From positions 162,625,111-162,689,110 of the forward strand of contig OY294069.1 of the NCBI GenBank assembly GCA_958510875.1: a stretch of DNA of 64,000 bases, in the 5' to 3' direction. Below are positions 38,901 to 50,900 of this stretch, one piece after another; the first letter of the stretch is position 1, and each line of letters opens with the position of its first letter. The notes under the pieces were generated by a model that was given only the letters and a program-made list of their open reading frames with translations, was not told where the DNA came from and searched no databases. A program made the position numbers and the translations under genes. The DNA is from Endomychus coccineus. Lineage: Eukaryota; Arthropoda; Insecta; Coleoptera; Endomychidae.

Positions 38901-41900
38901 GATCTCTAATTCAAAATTCGGAAAGTTATCACCAATTTTATCGAGTAACAAACAGTCAATTTTTGTTTGAAATTGAGAATGATACGATTGGATTTGCACA
39001 GTACATTTATGTTTTATGGTTGAAGCTATATTACCAACACCTACAATTGGAATGTTGGTGACCCTTTTTGCTATACCTGATAATTTTATTAATTTGTAAG
39101 TTATAAAGTTTGACTGTGATCCGTTGTCTAATAATGCGCGACAATTAATGTTCTTGCCCGTTTTTGTTGTAACGGTAAAACATACAGTTGAAAGTAAAAC
39201 ATGTGAGTTCGTGTTTAATTGGCTAATTAGAACATTTTGAGTTGACGGACCTGGATTTTGGTTGTTATAATCAAAATGAAGTAGTGTATTATGTAGTTTG
39301 CTACATTTTTTACATCGAAAACTCGACTTACATTCGAAAGTAACGTGACCTGTTCGAAAACAATTGCAGCAGAGTTTCAACGCCTTACACTTTTCAAACC
39401 TTTCTTGTGGGGATAAATTTAATAATTGTTGACATTGAAATACCGCATGGTTTTGTTGACATATTTTACATGACATTACAGGTCTAGCTAAAAAACTTTG
39501 CTTTTTTTGAATACTTGAGGTGTTTGAAGAGCTACAATTCTTATTCATACGCTGTTCTAATTTTTCTAAAATTTCAGCTTTGTCTAACAAGAATTTTTCG
39601 AAATTTTCAATAGACGAACTAGTATTGCTTTTAATAAACTCTTCCCAATCGCGTAACGAGGCTTTGTCTAATTTACTGCTGAGAATATAAATTAAAATTG
39701 CATTTCGTTGTTCTGTGGAATTACCCAGCCGCGATAAATATTTCAAATGTTTATTTAGCTCATCTATTATGTTGCGAAAACCTTTCGATTCATTAGGACT
39801 AGTGTTATGAACGTCAAAAATTGCTTTAATATGTTCGTGAACTAACAAATCGTTATTGTCGAATCTTTTACACAAGTTATCCCAGACTGTCTCGTAATTG
39901 TCGCTGGACAAATTGGAACTTTGAATAGTTTTGGCGGCAGTTCCGCCAAGCGAAGCGCGCAGGTAATGAAACTTCTGCACGTTAGATATCTGTGTGTTTG
40001 TGTGTATGAGTGATTCGAATAATTCTTTGAATTCTAGCCATTCCGTGTATACCCCATTAAATTTTGGCAAATTAATAATTGGCAATTTTACATGGTTGTC
40101 TAAGTTTTGAGGATTTTGAGAAAATTGACTTGATGTAATTTCGGAATTAATTAATAATCTATTTAATTTAGAAGTTATTGAATGATATTTTGTCTCAAAT
40201 TCATCGCGTTCTTTGTATTCCTCCTCTAACAGATCTTCATCGCAGCTATCTTCTATTTGCTCTTGAATTAATTTAAAATTACTTATGAGCTCGGAAGATT
40301 TATCTAAGCGCGATCGAATGATGTCTAATTGTTCAATTGTGTGGTCAGATATTATATTTTGTTGATAAAATGTATCTAACGATGTTAATTGATGTTTGAT
40401 ACTACCGCGCTTGCGATGTAAAGTTTTAATATTTGTGGTAGCCATTGCACTAACAAAACTTATAAATTATTATTATAAAAATATGAAATATGAATTGATA
40501 TAACTATGGAAGGCTTGAAATTGATGGTATAATGACTATAAATAGGTATAAGGACTAATTGGATCGAAACTTACTGAGCATGACATAGGAAGACTTAAGT
40601 GAGAGATGGTCAAACTCTACCGCGTTGTATTGTAATTCTAATTATGGAACCGCTTGTGTGGAGTCGGCCAGTTGAATATCGTCGTCCTTTTGTTATTCCA
40701 ATATTGATGTTATGCTGCCGATGAATTCCGCGTGCCGCTGTAGCTAGAGGGTTGCTACCTGCTATAGTGTATTTAGGACCCTTCTTCTTTTGCTTGGCGT
40801 CACTATTCTGCCTTAGCATTAACAATTATGCATTTGCAATGATGTTTTTGCACTAAAACACTGTTTTCATTACACTTTGAGTTGATGATATGTGATAAAT
40901 TCAAATGCTGAATATATCCTGGATCGAATGGACCAAAAAATATGTCTTTGATTTTGTAGATAAATGGTTTAATAGTGGACTGTAATAAATTTGACGTTAC
41001 CGCTTTGTTGGTTTAAAACGTACTGACTGCTTGCCTAGGTACAAAGACCTAAACTGTACAGTCGTGTACAAAATTTATTTAAACTTATTTGTACACGTAC
41101 AAATAAATGTAACTTGATCAATTCAATTGTGATTTACATTTACCTCCTTCTCTATATCCATACAAAATATCTATCAAGCAAATAAAATTAAAATTTTCTT
41201 TTGAAAAATGAAACCATTCCATCAGTATTTTCTTATGACGTTGTCACGTTCAACTATCGTCAGTACACCGACTTTACAGACAACCAATTTTTTTTGAAAC
41301 ACCTTGTATATTGAATGCAGGTGAATTTTTTTGAAAATTGTACAATATTATTAATTAAAAAATAATATTTTGATCAAATTTTGAAATAAAAATATTTTTA
41401 CAACTGTTTTAACAAATTTTGATACATTTTTCTTCATCACAGCCATGCATTATATATACCTGGGGATGTGGTGTAATAATTCATCTCGAAACCTGGTAGT
41501 ACGGAAATTACAAAAAATGGACTGTCAGAATTAAACATTACAATATTAATATCAATTGGGTGAAAACCAATTTTTGAATACTTAAGTTGATATAACACTT
41601 CTGTACCGATAGTACCGATATTTAAGTAATGAAAAGTGGAGTTAATAAATTATGTCAATTATCAAACACTCCAAAGTAGCAAATGGAAACTGTTACGTTC
41701 AATAAACAGAAGTTCAAAACTGTTGAACACCACTTGTAAACTCTATAAATATTGCTTGAACCAACTGAATGTAGTTTTTATTTGTTTTATCCGCACAATG
41801 CCCCACTTGTAAGCTACTAATTAATCATCAAAAACAAAATGTTCTAATTTGAACTAACTCTTTGATTTATTTGTGTACAATTTTCAAGTAAGGAGAGCCA

Positions 41901-44900
41901 TGAGCTACGTATCAGCGGTCTGCCCAGGGTGAACGAAAAGTTAAATATTAACGTCTAATCTTTAGGGGCTAAACGAACAAACAAATTTCACGGTAAACTT
42001 TTCAACGTTAATTCTGTTTTCAAGTTCGTGTTGATAGAGTTATTCGTATTTTTCGGATTAATTCACGTTGCTAGTTCTAACTTCAAAGTGTTTATTAACA
42101 TTTTTCAAGTGTCTTAGCCGTGAAGAAACGTGGGAACTACACATCAAAACAAATTTCTTATCTATCTCGTTCATCCTAATTTACCGCTAATTAAAAAACA
42201 TGTATGGAGTAATCATTATATGGTTTAATTAAAATATTTTATATTATTCAAGGATGATTACACGGAATACAAGAGAAAATTTATTGATTAATTGAAGGAT
42301 AAATATAATGATCTTATATTCTTTGGATTCTTCGATGACTGCTACTAATTAGACCTTTCTTGGTTCTACACTGCTTGACATAGTTCAAGGAACATATGTA
42401 ATTTTCATGGTATTTTTTATCATCCCAAAAACTAAGGTGAGTAGAGTCTACAATTTATTTTATTAGCTTGTCCCGTACAAAATTGGGTAAACATTAAGTT
42501 GTACAGTTGATAACGTTATTTGATTTTAGCTATTAACATACTAAGGTATGTTAATAGCCATCATTACTGCAGATGCCTGTTTGAAATCCAAGCTTGCAGA
42601 GCAAGAATTTTAAGACATCTAAGCCTGCTATGATTTATAAAATCCGTGGTTTGTTTATTGGTTTATCCATTCCAGAGAATGGAGACGTTATTAATGAATA
42701 TTATTCTTTGAAATTCTGTTATTAATGAATAACGCTTACATTTTCAAGTCTGTTAAGGTTAATTTGGAGCCATGCTTACAGTTATCTTTTGTCATATTTC
42801 TAAATACATTTTTTTGAACGTTATAACGTCTAGATCAGGGGTCTCCAAGCTTGTGTCTTAGGGCCATACTGTTTAATCCAGTAAGTTACAAAGGCCAAAA
42901 CCGTTTTAATTTTCCTGCCATTATCTATAATTTCTAGACTAGTCGCAGAGTACGCGCCCTGAGCGAGGATACTCTTGCTAAATGCGCTAGTTTAATTACT
43001 ATTGTGTACTAACTGTAATTTATTGTTACGACCGTGACACTTGATGACACCTGCTGGTAACACGCGGAAACAGCTAGTGGTAGTTTCCTTTATCGCTGAC
43101 AGATAGCGCAAGCAGTACTTTCGAATGCGCAGTAGCAATTAAACAATCGCGAATAATCTCGTTGTTTCGAGAAAGTTCTGGTGTATTCCCATCACTTCTA
43201 GATGACCGTAATTGGAGTATAAAAGGCTAGCAACGCGCCCGCTAGTCAGTTCCCCTAGGGAAGACGAAGGAAGCGAAACTGTTCATTTTAGCATGGAAGG
43301 ATTAAGACATCGCAGAAAATATATCATCTCAATTGTCTGACAAAAATGGACATCTTGAGTGGTTTTCTCTGGCCATGGATGAGTCAACAATTGCCACCCA
43401 TGAAAATATACATGTAAAAGCATTTCAAAAGCTTCATGTATTTGTAGAGAAGCAGAACGTAGCCAATGAAGTGAAGAAAGCTGAAATACTCCCCGATGGA
43501 GAATTCAAAAAGTTTTTGATAGAGGCAAGAGACGCGGAATAGTTGCTGGGCAAGGTATGTTCAAACTCTATAAACGTTCGATTATTTTTAGCTGCACTTG
43601 CTGAACATGAATTTGACACTAATTATTAAATCCTTTTCGAAAATACTTTAATCCTAGTCCGAGTTCCAAATTTCTATCAGTGAAAAATTCTTGAAGGGAT
43701 AGACATCCTAAAACATCCAAATAAACTAAACCTTCCCAACATTTCAAAACCCATCTTGGAAAAAACCAATTCTCGCATGATCATACAACGGCATGGTCAG
43801 GTGCCAGAACGGAGTTAACTATGTAGCGTGAAGGTTTCTCCCCCAATAGATACCAGAAGAATCAGTTACAGTTCAAGCCTCAAGCCTGTCCTGAAGATCC
43901 ACCTGTATTGGTGGCATCGTAATGTAATGGTGGAAACGTCGGCATCAAGTCGTGCTATTGTGGCGCGGAATTCATCCGGAAGCCAAGAATTTTCAAGATT
44001 AGTCTTCTATTCAAGATTTTTTGGGTTTTTACAATTTTCGGATTATTTGGAGCATGTTGGTGTGATGAAATTTATAACCTGACAATGAAGGATGTCAACG
44101 AAGAAAGCTTCGTTTTGATCGCGACAATCAATTTCACTAAGAATTACAAACCACGTTTTGTTACCGTTGTCTTTGATGATGCTATAAATTCTGTAAAAAT
44201 TGTTAACAACTATATTTTTTGGGTTTTTACAATTTTCAGATTATTTGGAGCATGTCGGTGTGATGAAATTTATAACCTGACAATGAAGGATGTCAACGAA
44301 GAAAGCTTCGTTTTGATCGCGACAATCAATTTCACTAAGAATTACAAACCACGTTTTGTTACCGTTGTCTTTGATGATGCTATAAATTCTGTAAAAATTG
44401 TTAACAACTATATGACTTTACGACCAAAACACACGGAGCGCGAATCCTATTTTGTTTTTAACAATCAAGGAAGATGTACCGTGCAACGAGTAGGTATCCA
44501 CTAGATTTCTAATGATCCTAAATTGATTGCTACTTCCCCGGGTCTACACAACATTGAGCAATACATGGGTCATTGCTTGAGATGATCTTCTGCCACAATC
44601 TTGACTGGCACAGAAGGATACGTAGCAGATCTGAAGAGGTTGGGCGGGTATCCAAGTTTAGCTGAGTCATATATAGAAGCATCAGTCGAGAACAAGATTA
44701 AGGTAGAAAAAGAATGTTTGCAGTGAACAATTTGAAACTTCCAGTTCATCAGTTCAGCGTGGTATGACTGCAGTAATGACTACCTGATACTATCTAGGCA
44801 ACTAGATATACAAGTAACATGAACAATTAAATTGGACCGTAGATGATCAAAGATCGCTTCCTCCTTTTATTGGACTCCTAATATTTATCAGGTTACTGTA

Positions 44901-47900
44901 TAATAACCAATGAACATACACACTATTCCTTAAGTCATAATTTTCTTGGAATTGTTGGAAAAAATATATTTGAAATAATAGTCTTGCTTAGTTAACAATT
45001 TTGAGCAGTGTATTCCCGTTATCATAGGAACATAGGAAAATTGATTCATATAAGAAAATGCTTTACGAACCGTTCACTTTATGGAATATTGTAATTATTA
45101 ATAAACAAATCATAAAATAACAGAAGTGGGAACTAATTTCAAACAAATGTCGTCTCTCATCGTACATAATAAATAACCTCGTTCGCTGTTTTACAGTTCG
45201 TTCGATATTAGCCTACATACAGAAAACAAATAAAGCCGTCAATTATTACTATACATTTTATTTGATATCAGGAATACTTGATAGTTTATTGATTTTAGAT
45301 ACAAGTGCAAATGTACCAGTATTTTACTAACATACATAAGACCAAGGAGATAAAATTTCTTTGAACCTAGGGACCCTTGCGACAGAACTCCAATCAAAAA
45401 CATGTACTCGAATTTTGAGGGGAAGAGTCTCACAATGTGTACTCGATTGTGTAAAGAAACTAACGGCAATAGAGTGACACTCGTACGAGTCTCTGAGGAT
45501 ACCAGACGCGAAGGGACTGAAGCTGCCGTCGCATTCGAGGCAAAGAACCGTGCCTGTTGGAGAGAACTGCCCCGTATGTCGCATTCCAAGCGACTAATGG
45601 GAGATTCCAGGAGCAGCGAGTGTGAAATTTGCTGACGTTCAGCAGACAAGAAATACAGAATATTGTTGAATTCCTGACCGGACACGCCCCATGCAACAAG
45701 GATCTCCCCACAATGGATCTGGTAGATCAGCCCACATGCAGGGGTTGCGGCGTTGAAGGAGAGACACCCATGCATGTGCACGGCATAACGGTTGGTCGGA
45801 TATACCTTGGAGATGATAAAACTACACCCGAGGAAATCAAAAGTATCCCCTACATCAGGCTACTGAATTTCAAAGAATACACCAGACCGATGAGGAGATA
45901 GGGATATGTGAAGGTACAATAGGACACTAATGACCGCAGTGCAGTGGTGCTCACTCTGGGAAGGAGATTTCAGTCGGTAGCAATCCGGCAAACTCGGGGG
46001 CTCGGGCCCCCGAGGCGTCTATGAAAGATTTCCCTCCTCTGCGCAAAAGAAATCCATAGCAAGTCTCATTCTATACCCAAGAATATGTTTCAGCTTTTCT
46101 ACCTTTCGGCACACGTTAGGTATCACCAACTTACCTAATATGTGCTTCAGATCTAAAGCTTATGTTGGAGCCTCAGCAGCCACATCACCCTCTATTTCTT
46201 TCTATATCCTGCGATCTCCTTTAATTTATTCCGTTTCACTACCCTTCTTTAACACGAAGCTAAAAAAGGAAAGGAACGAAAACACGACTCCAAGATTCAG
46301 TAGAAAGGAATAGGAGTATATGAGCCTGGAACCGAATACTGTGAAGACGGAAATTCACGCTACAGAAAAATATGTTCAGTTCAATATACAAAGAGACTTC
46401 CGTGAACATCATTGGATGGTCATGCAGCCATAAACGAACTAAACAAGAACAATGCAGTTACCCTTCTACGGATTCCGGGACACAAGACTGGAGGTTAATG
46501 AAAAAGCAGACAAAACCTTTTGCGGGATACGCGCCAGCAAAATACTGGAACAACTCAAACAAGAAGTAGACAACAAAAGATCCCATCACTGGATATGAAC
46601 TGAGGCAGACAAAGATCCTCCTGGAAAACTATAACCAGAAGAGATTTGACGACTGCATCAAGCTGAGAAAGAATAAACGCAGAATACTAACCGGAATCCT
46701 AACAGGGCACTGTAGATTGATAAGACATCTTATGATGCTCGGATTAGTAGAAGAAGAAGAGTGCAGGTTCTGCGAAGAAAAGGACGTACTCTATATCTAG
46801 ATCCTCGTATCCTCATCCGGATGCGCTCGGAGCGTACTAAATGGAAAGGGAGATTTACCTAACGTGAAACCATGCTGAACTTCCTTAAAGCTATATAATT
46901 GGAGGAACTGCTCCAGCCGCTGAGATATCCTAAACGGCACCGCAGCAGAAGGGGACACAATAGATCTTTTAGGTTGCAGTGTGCCCAACGCAATACAACA
47001 CAATACTATTCTTTGGGCACCTATACTTGTTTCTCCTCTTCACTCCTCGGTTTTCTGTTTCTTTGGATTCAAACATTTTTTTCAACCAGCCTCTCATCTA
47101 TCAATCTCATGAAAAAGGTATATGCACTTGCCAAGTGTTTTTAATTCTAACCGATAAGGTATTTACTTCTTAAGTTCACCGTGCAAACTCATCATCAGGT
47201 AATATTCCAACTATTTCCACTGGTTACAAGCCAATTAACATTATCTTATTGGAAAATAATTCCACATCCATTCCTAGGCCCTGATTAAATTTTAAATTTA
47301 GCTGGTATTTGGTAATATTTGCAACATAAAACAGAGACGAAACATGAATTATGTTGATCAGTTACTGAAACTAGCTCAGTTACTGTCCGATCAGGTTTCT
47401 CTTGTTTATGCCAACCGTTAATTAAACTAGTTTAATTTTTACTATATCGCATGTCAACAGTGCAATTAAAATGCCAATCTCATACTGAGAATACCATAAA
47501 ACTGGAACTACTATTATATATACAATTCCCATGATAATATATTGAGAATTTACTATTATTTCCCTCGATGGCTTTAATAATATCCAGAGAAACTTCGACA
47601 GTGGGAAATAAAGTTATCGGAACATCGTTAAAGTCGGCAATAAAATCGCTCACTAATATGATTATAGCTTATTGTATCTGATTTTCCAATAAACCACAAT
47701 TGGAACGTCTATTTCGCAATTAAATCCAGGGACAATTAACAGGAAAGGCCATAAGGTCCTTGCTGATGTTCACGAAATATATTAAAGTTTCATCGGACCT
47801 AATTGGACAGAATTCATCAACCTACAGGAAATGAGAAAATTATTTTATGATCAAGGTGCTCTTCATTCAGGATGATAGTTGGAATTGAATTATTGGTATT

Positions 47901-50900
47901 CACAATGTCATGTACTTATCCTGGATTTCGTTATGAAAAACATAACTCTCTATACCAGAAATGTGCCTTCAAATTTTTCTTCTCGCAAATTCATTGACGT
48001 AACTAGGTACCCCCCCCCCCCCCCAAGAGGCACTAGCCCTCCCCATAGAAATGAAATTAAATGTTATTGGTTATTTTTCATGTTCATGAGCAACTCTACT
48101 ACTACTACTACTTACTAAATCACATGTAGTATAATAGTTTCCAGTTTAAGAGAATTTTACCAGAAAGAGTCTATTGTCTATTTCCTGTAATATTTTGTTC
48201 TATACACAATTTAATTTTTAAATAGAGTCTACTTTAGGCAATGCTGATGATAAAGAACTTCCTGAAAAGACAAAAGTGGCTGATTATTGGAAGATACAAA
48301 TTTACAACCATATTTTAGACAAAATTATAGCAAATTTAAAATGTAGATTTGCTGATCTTCCTTTAGCAAAGTCTGTTGATTCTTCCTTCAAATTAGAAAT
48401 AGAAGAAGCAATAGAGTTTATAGATTATTATAAATTCTACATGCTGAAGTGATGAAAAACATTTTCAAAAATAAAAATATTGAAATTTCTTTAGAAAATC
48501 TTCGGAATTAAATAAAAAGAGTTTATCCTTAATTTGTACATTTTGTTACAAAGAGCTGTTGGTTTACCAGTAAGTTTAGTTGGATGTGAAGAAATTTTTC
48601 CGCTATGCGACGTATCAAAACTTGACTAAGAAGCACAATGAGCCAAGATAGATTCTCATGAATTGCATTATCAAATATAGAAAATCTTTTTTAGAGCAAT
48701 TTGTAACACCGCAAAAAAGTTTAGAAATTTTTTGTGAAAGCAATAGAAAATTGAAGCTCTTTTAGAAAAACTACACAATGTGTTTTAGTTAATAATATTA
48801 TTTCAAATGTTATGGGGTCCTATTAATAAAATATATGTGGGGGCCGCGGCCCCCCTACGAAAATGCTCTAGTTACGCCAATGCTCGCCATATTTGATAGG
48901 ATACTGATATAATAAAAAACTTATTACTTTGTGTTTTAACACTAATATTATAGACACATTAACGTGACTAGTGACTATAGTTTCGACAATTAGCGTGTCA
49001 TCTTCAATCGTTTTGAAGATCACACGCTAGTTGTCGAAACTATAGTCACGTTTGTGATTGTATAATAAAAACAAAGTAATAAGTATTTTATTATATCAAT
49101 ATGATGAATTATTACACAATTAGTAATGCCTTCCACGATCGATTTTTTGATAGGATACTTTTAATGCGAATATGTTTCACCATTTTTATGAAGAGTACCA
49201 CAAGGCTCTGAATTTGAACCAATAATATTTTTTTTTTGTAAGGAGGCTTCATCGATTTGATCATGCTGTTATGGTTTGTACGGATTGCTTTCAACAAGAA
49301 GAAATAATTATAGCATCTGTCAAGTGAATCGATGCAACGATAACAAAATTTTATACCATATTGAAAAGGTGAAAACTTTATTCATTCACATTGGAAATAA
49401 AAATAGTATAGTACGTCCATTTTCTAGAAAATGGAAAAAAAAACTATTCAGATTTTGACAAGTTTTCAGTGTATATAAACGGCTGCTTGGAGTTGCTATT
49501 GAAACATGCTACCTCTTTAGTTCAAAGCTGATCTCCTATAGAAGCACAATCTACTATTGAATTTACAAAGTTACGAAAAGCCGAACGTGGTTGCCCCTAT
49601 TGAAAGCGAGCTTTGAAGCATTTTAGAGCTGCTCTTTCAAGGGCCAAGAGTCTGGCTAATGATGATTATACATTAAAATCAGTCTACATTTCTACTGCAA
49701 TGTAGAAAATATTCAATAATTATTATGGATGTAATAGTATATTATGCAATAAGGAGCTTGCGCGCTGAATGAAATCACAGCTCCAGAATAACATACTTTT
49801 TTTCAAACGACGACAAACAAAATAATTTATAATTTCGAGATCGTGTTTCAGTGATTATTTTAGTTTGCTCTGGAACACGCTTTACGTTGTAATAAACACC
49901 ATGGGCAGTAAAAACTATGTTATCACTGCCTAAGCCGGTAAAATTATTGTTATTGCAGCAAGGCTATAATATGACACTTTAACTTCTAGGCAACCCGGAA
50001 AATATTGTCACTTTAATGACGTTTGAAAAAAAGATATTTCTGGTCTGTGGTATTTCTCATATCATTTGAGACAGATAAATAATTTAATATATATCTCATA
50101 ATCATTTCTCTTTCTACGGTTCATCGAGAAAATTTAGCTATTTCCTCATTGTTTTGCCTGAAATTAAAGTTCTTTTTATTTAATGAAATATCGACTCTTT
50201 AACTTGAAACATGTGGAGGAAATGCCAGTATTATTAGAGCTTATCGAGTTTGGAAAAGTGAGACTGGAGGATTAAATTTGAACACTTCGGTAAGATTAAT
50301 ATCTCCACATTGGAGGAAACAGTTGGATTAATCTGTTTGTTTGTATCGACTTTACTTTCAACGGGAGACCATTTTTCTAGATATGGTTGATCTGATAGCT
50401 CTGAAGCAATTAAACCTACAAATTAAATCCACATCAACTGAATACGGGGGAAAAGATGCGAACATGTGCAGAATAAATATTATCATTTTATTGGCACATC
50501 ATCTAAAGCGTTACGGTTTAACTTGAACAAATTTCAATTTGCTGTTTTCCGAATGACAAAGCAAGAGTTTTCAGACGTTCAGAGAGAGTTTATTAGCTTC
50601 AATGTAACGTTTACAGTTTAAAGTCCGACATGTTAGATAGATGCCTTTATTTTCAGACGAAAGAAAGACAACATCTGGCGAATTCCGTTCCAGCCAACAC
50701 ATATTAACAGGATGTACAAGATGTTTACATTATGAGCTATAAAAGACTTTTTCATGTCAAAAAGAGAAAGCTATTTGTTTATTATATGAATTCTGAATAT
50801 AAACGTTACATGGCGTTTACCAGATTCTAATTGAAATTTTACATAAGCATAAGGCTTCTAGAGAGCAACTCGTTTATTAGCGTTCCGTTGACGAATTTTC

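Larger units (their letters stand above)
35008..41095 (-). mobile_element. full-length BEL/Pao LTR retrotransposon
   Basis: A 6,088-bp element with 153-bp LTRs at 35008-35160 and 40943-41095 that look identical, bounded by TG...CA and flanked by the 5-bp duplication CGTAC (35003-35007 and 41096-41100). Reading the minus strand, a TGG-led candidate primer site begins at 40935, then a leader of about 500 nt, one gag-pol frame, and a G-rich polypurine tract (AGGTTGGGGG) beside the left LTR. Identical LTRs imply a recent insertion. The paralogue at 10243-11053 shows the empty site. Confidence 0.95.
34331..41290. mobile_element. non-autonomous repeat inserted in the TIR, itself split by BEL
   Basis: Direct repeats TTTTTGAA at 34323-34330 and 41291-41298 look like an 8-bp target duplication, although T-rich TIR sequence makes chance possible. 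The repeat (34331-35007 plus 41096-41290, about 870 bp) is homologous in inverted orientation to 10243-11053. It contains a local duplication of ATGCGGCGTTACCTCGCTCT near 34390 and 34425. An 8-bp duplication would suggest a hAT-like or similar cut-and-paste family. Confidence 0.65.
32057..41306 (-). mobile_element. Tc1/mariner-superfamily element with long TIRs, disrupted by nested insertions
   Basis: The left end TA|CAGGGTGTTTCAAAAAAA (32057) and right end TTTTTTTTGAAACACCTTG|TA (41306) are inverted and flanked by TA. The TIRs are about 400 bp: 32057-32460 against 33930-34330. Transposase remnants are on the minus strand: 33697-33416 (RYAEKFPRRNIRNKKKFRAV, RRYRETGNVTPKK, ILDLVDLDPTISVRNMARQT), the helix-turn-helix half, and near 32850-32740 the C-terminal DDE block with FNPLDYTVWSYVKEKVYS read across a stop. 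It contains a SINE (33068-33235) and, in the right TIR, the 34331-41290 repeat with its BEL element. Inactive. Confidence 0.85.

Noticed and set aside
38653..38970. 105-codon plus-strand ORF
   Set aside because: Antisense shadow inside BEL gag-pol.
40610..40825. 71-codon ORF in the BEL leader
   Set aside because: Basic, low-complexity translation without a known counterpart; more likely untranslated leader.
45239..45781. 180-codon minus-strand ORF
   Set aside because: Antisense to the LINE tail read on the plus strand; no domain.
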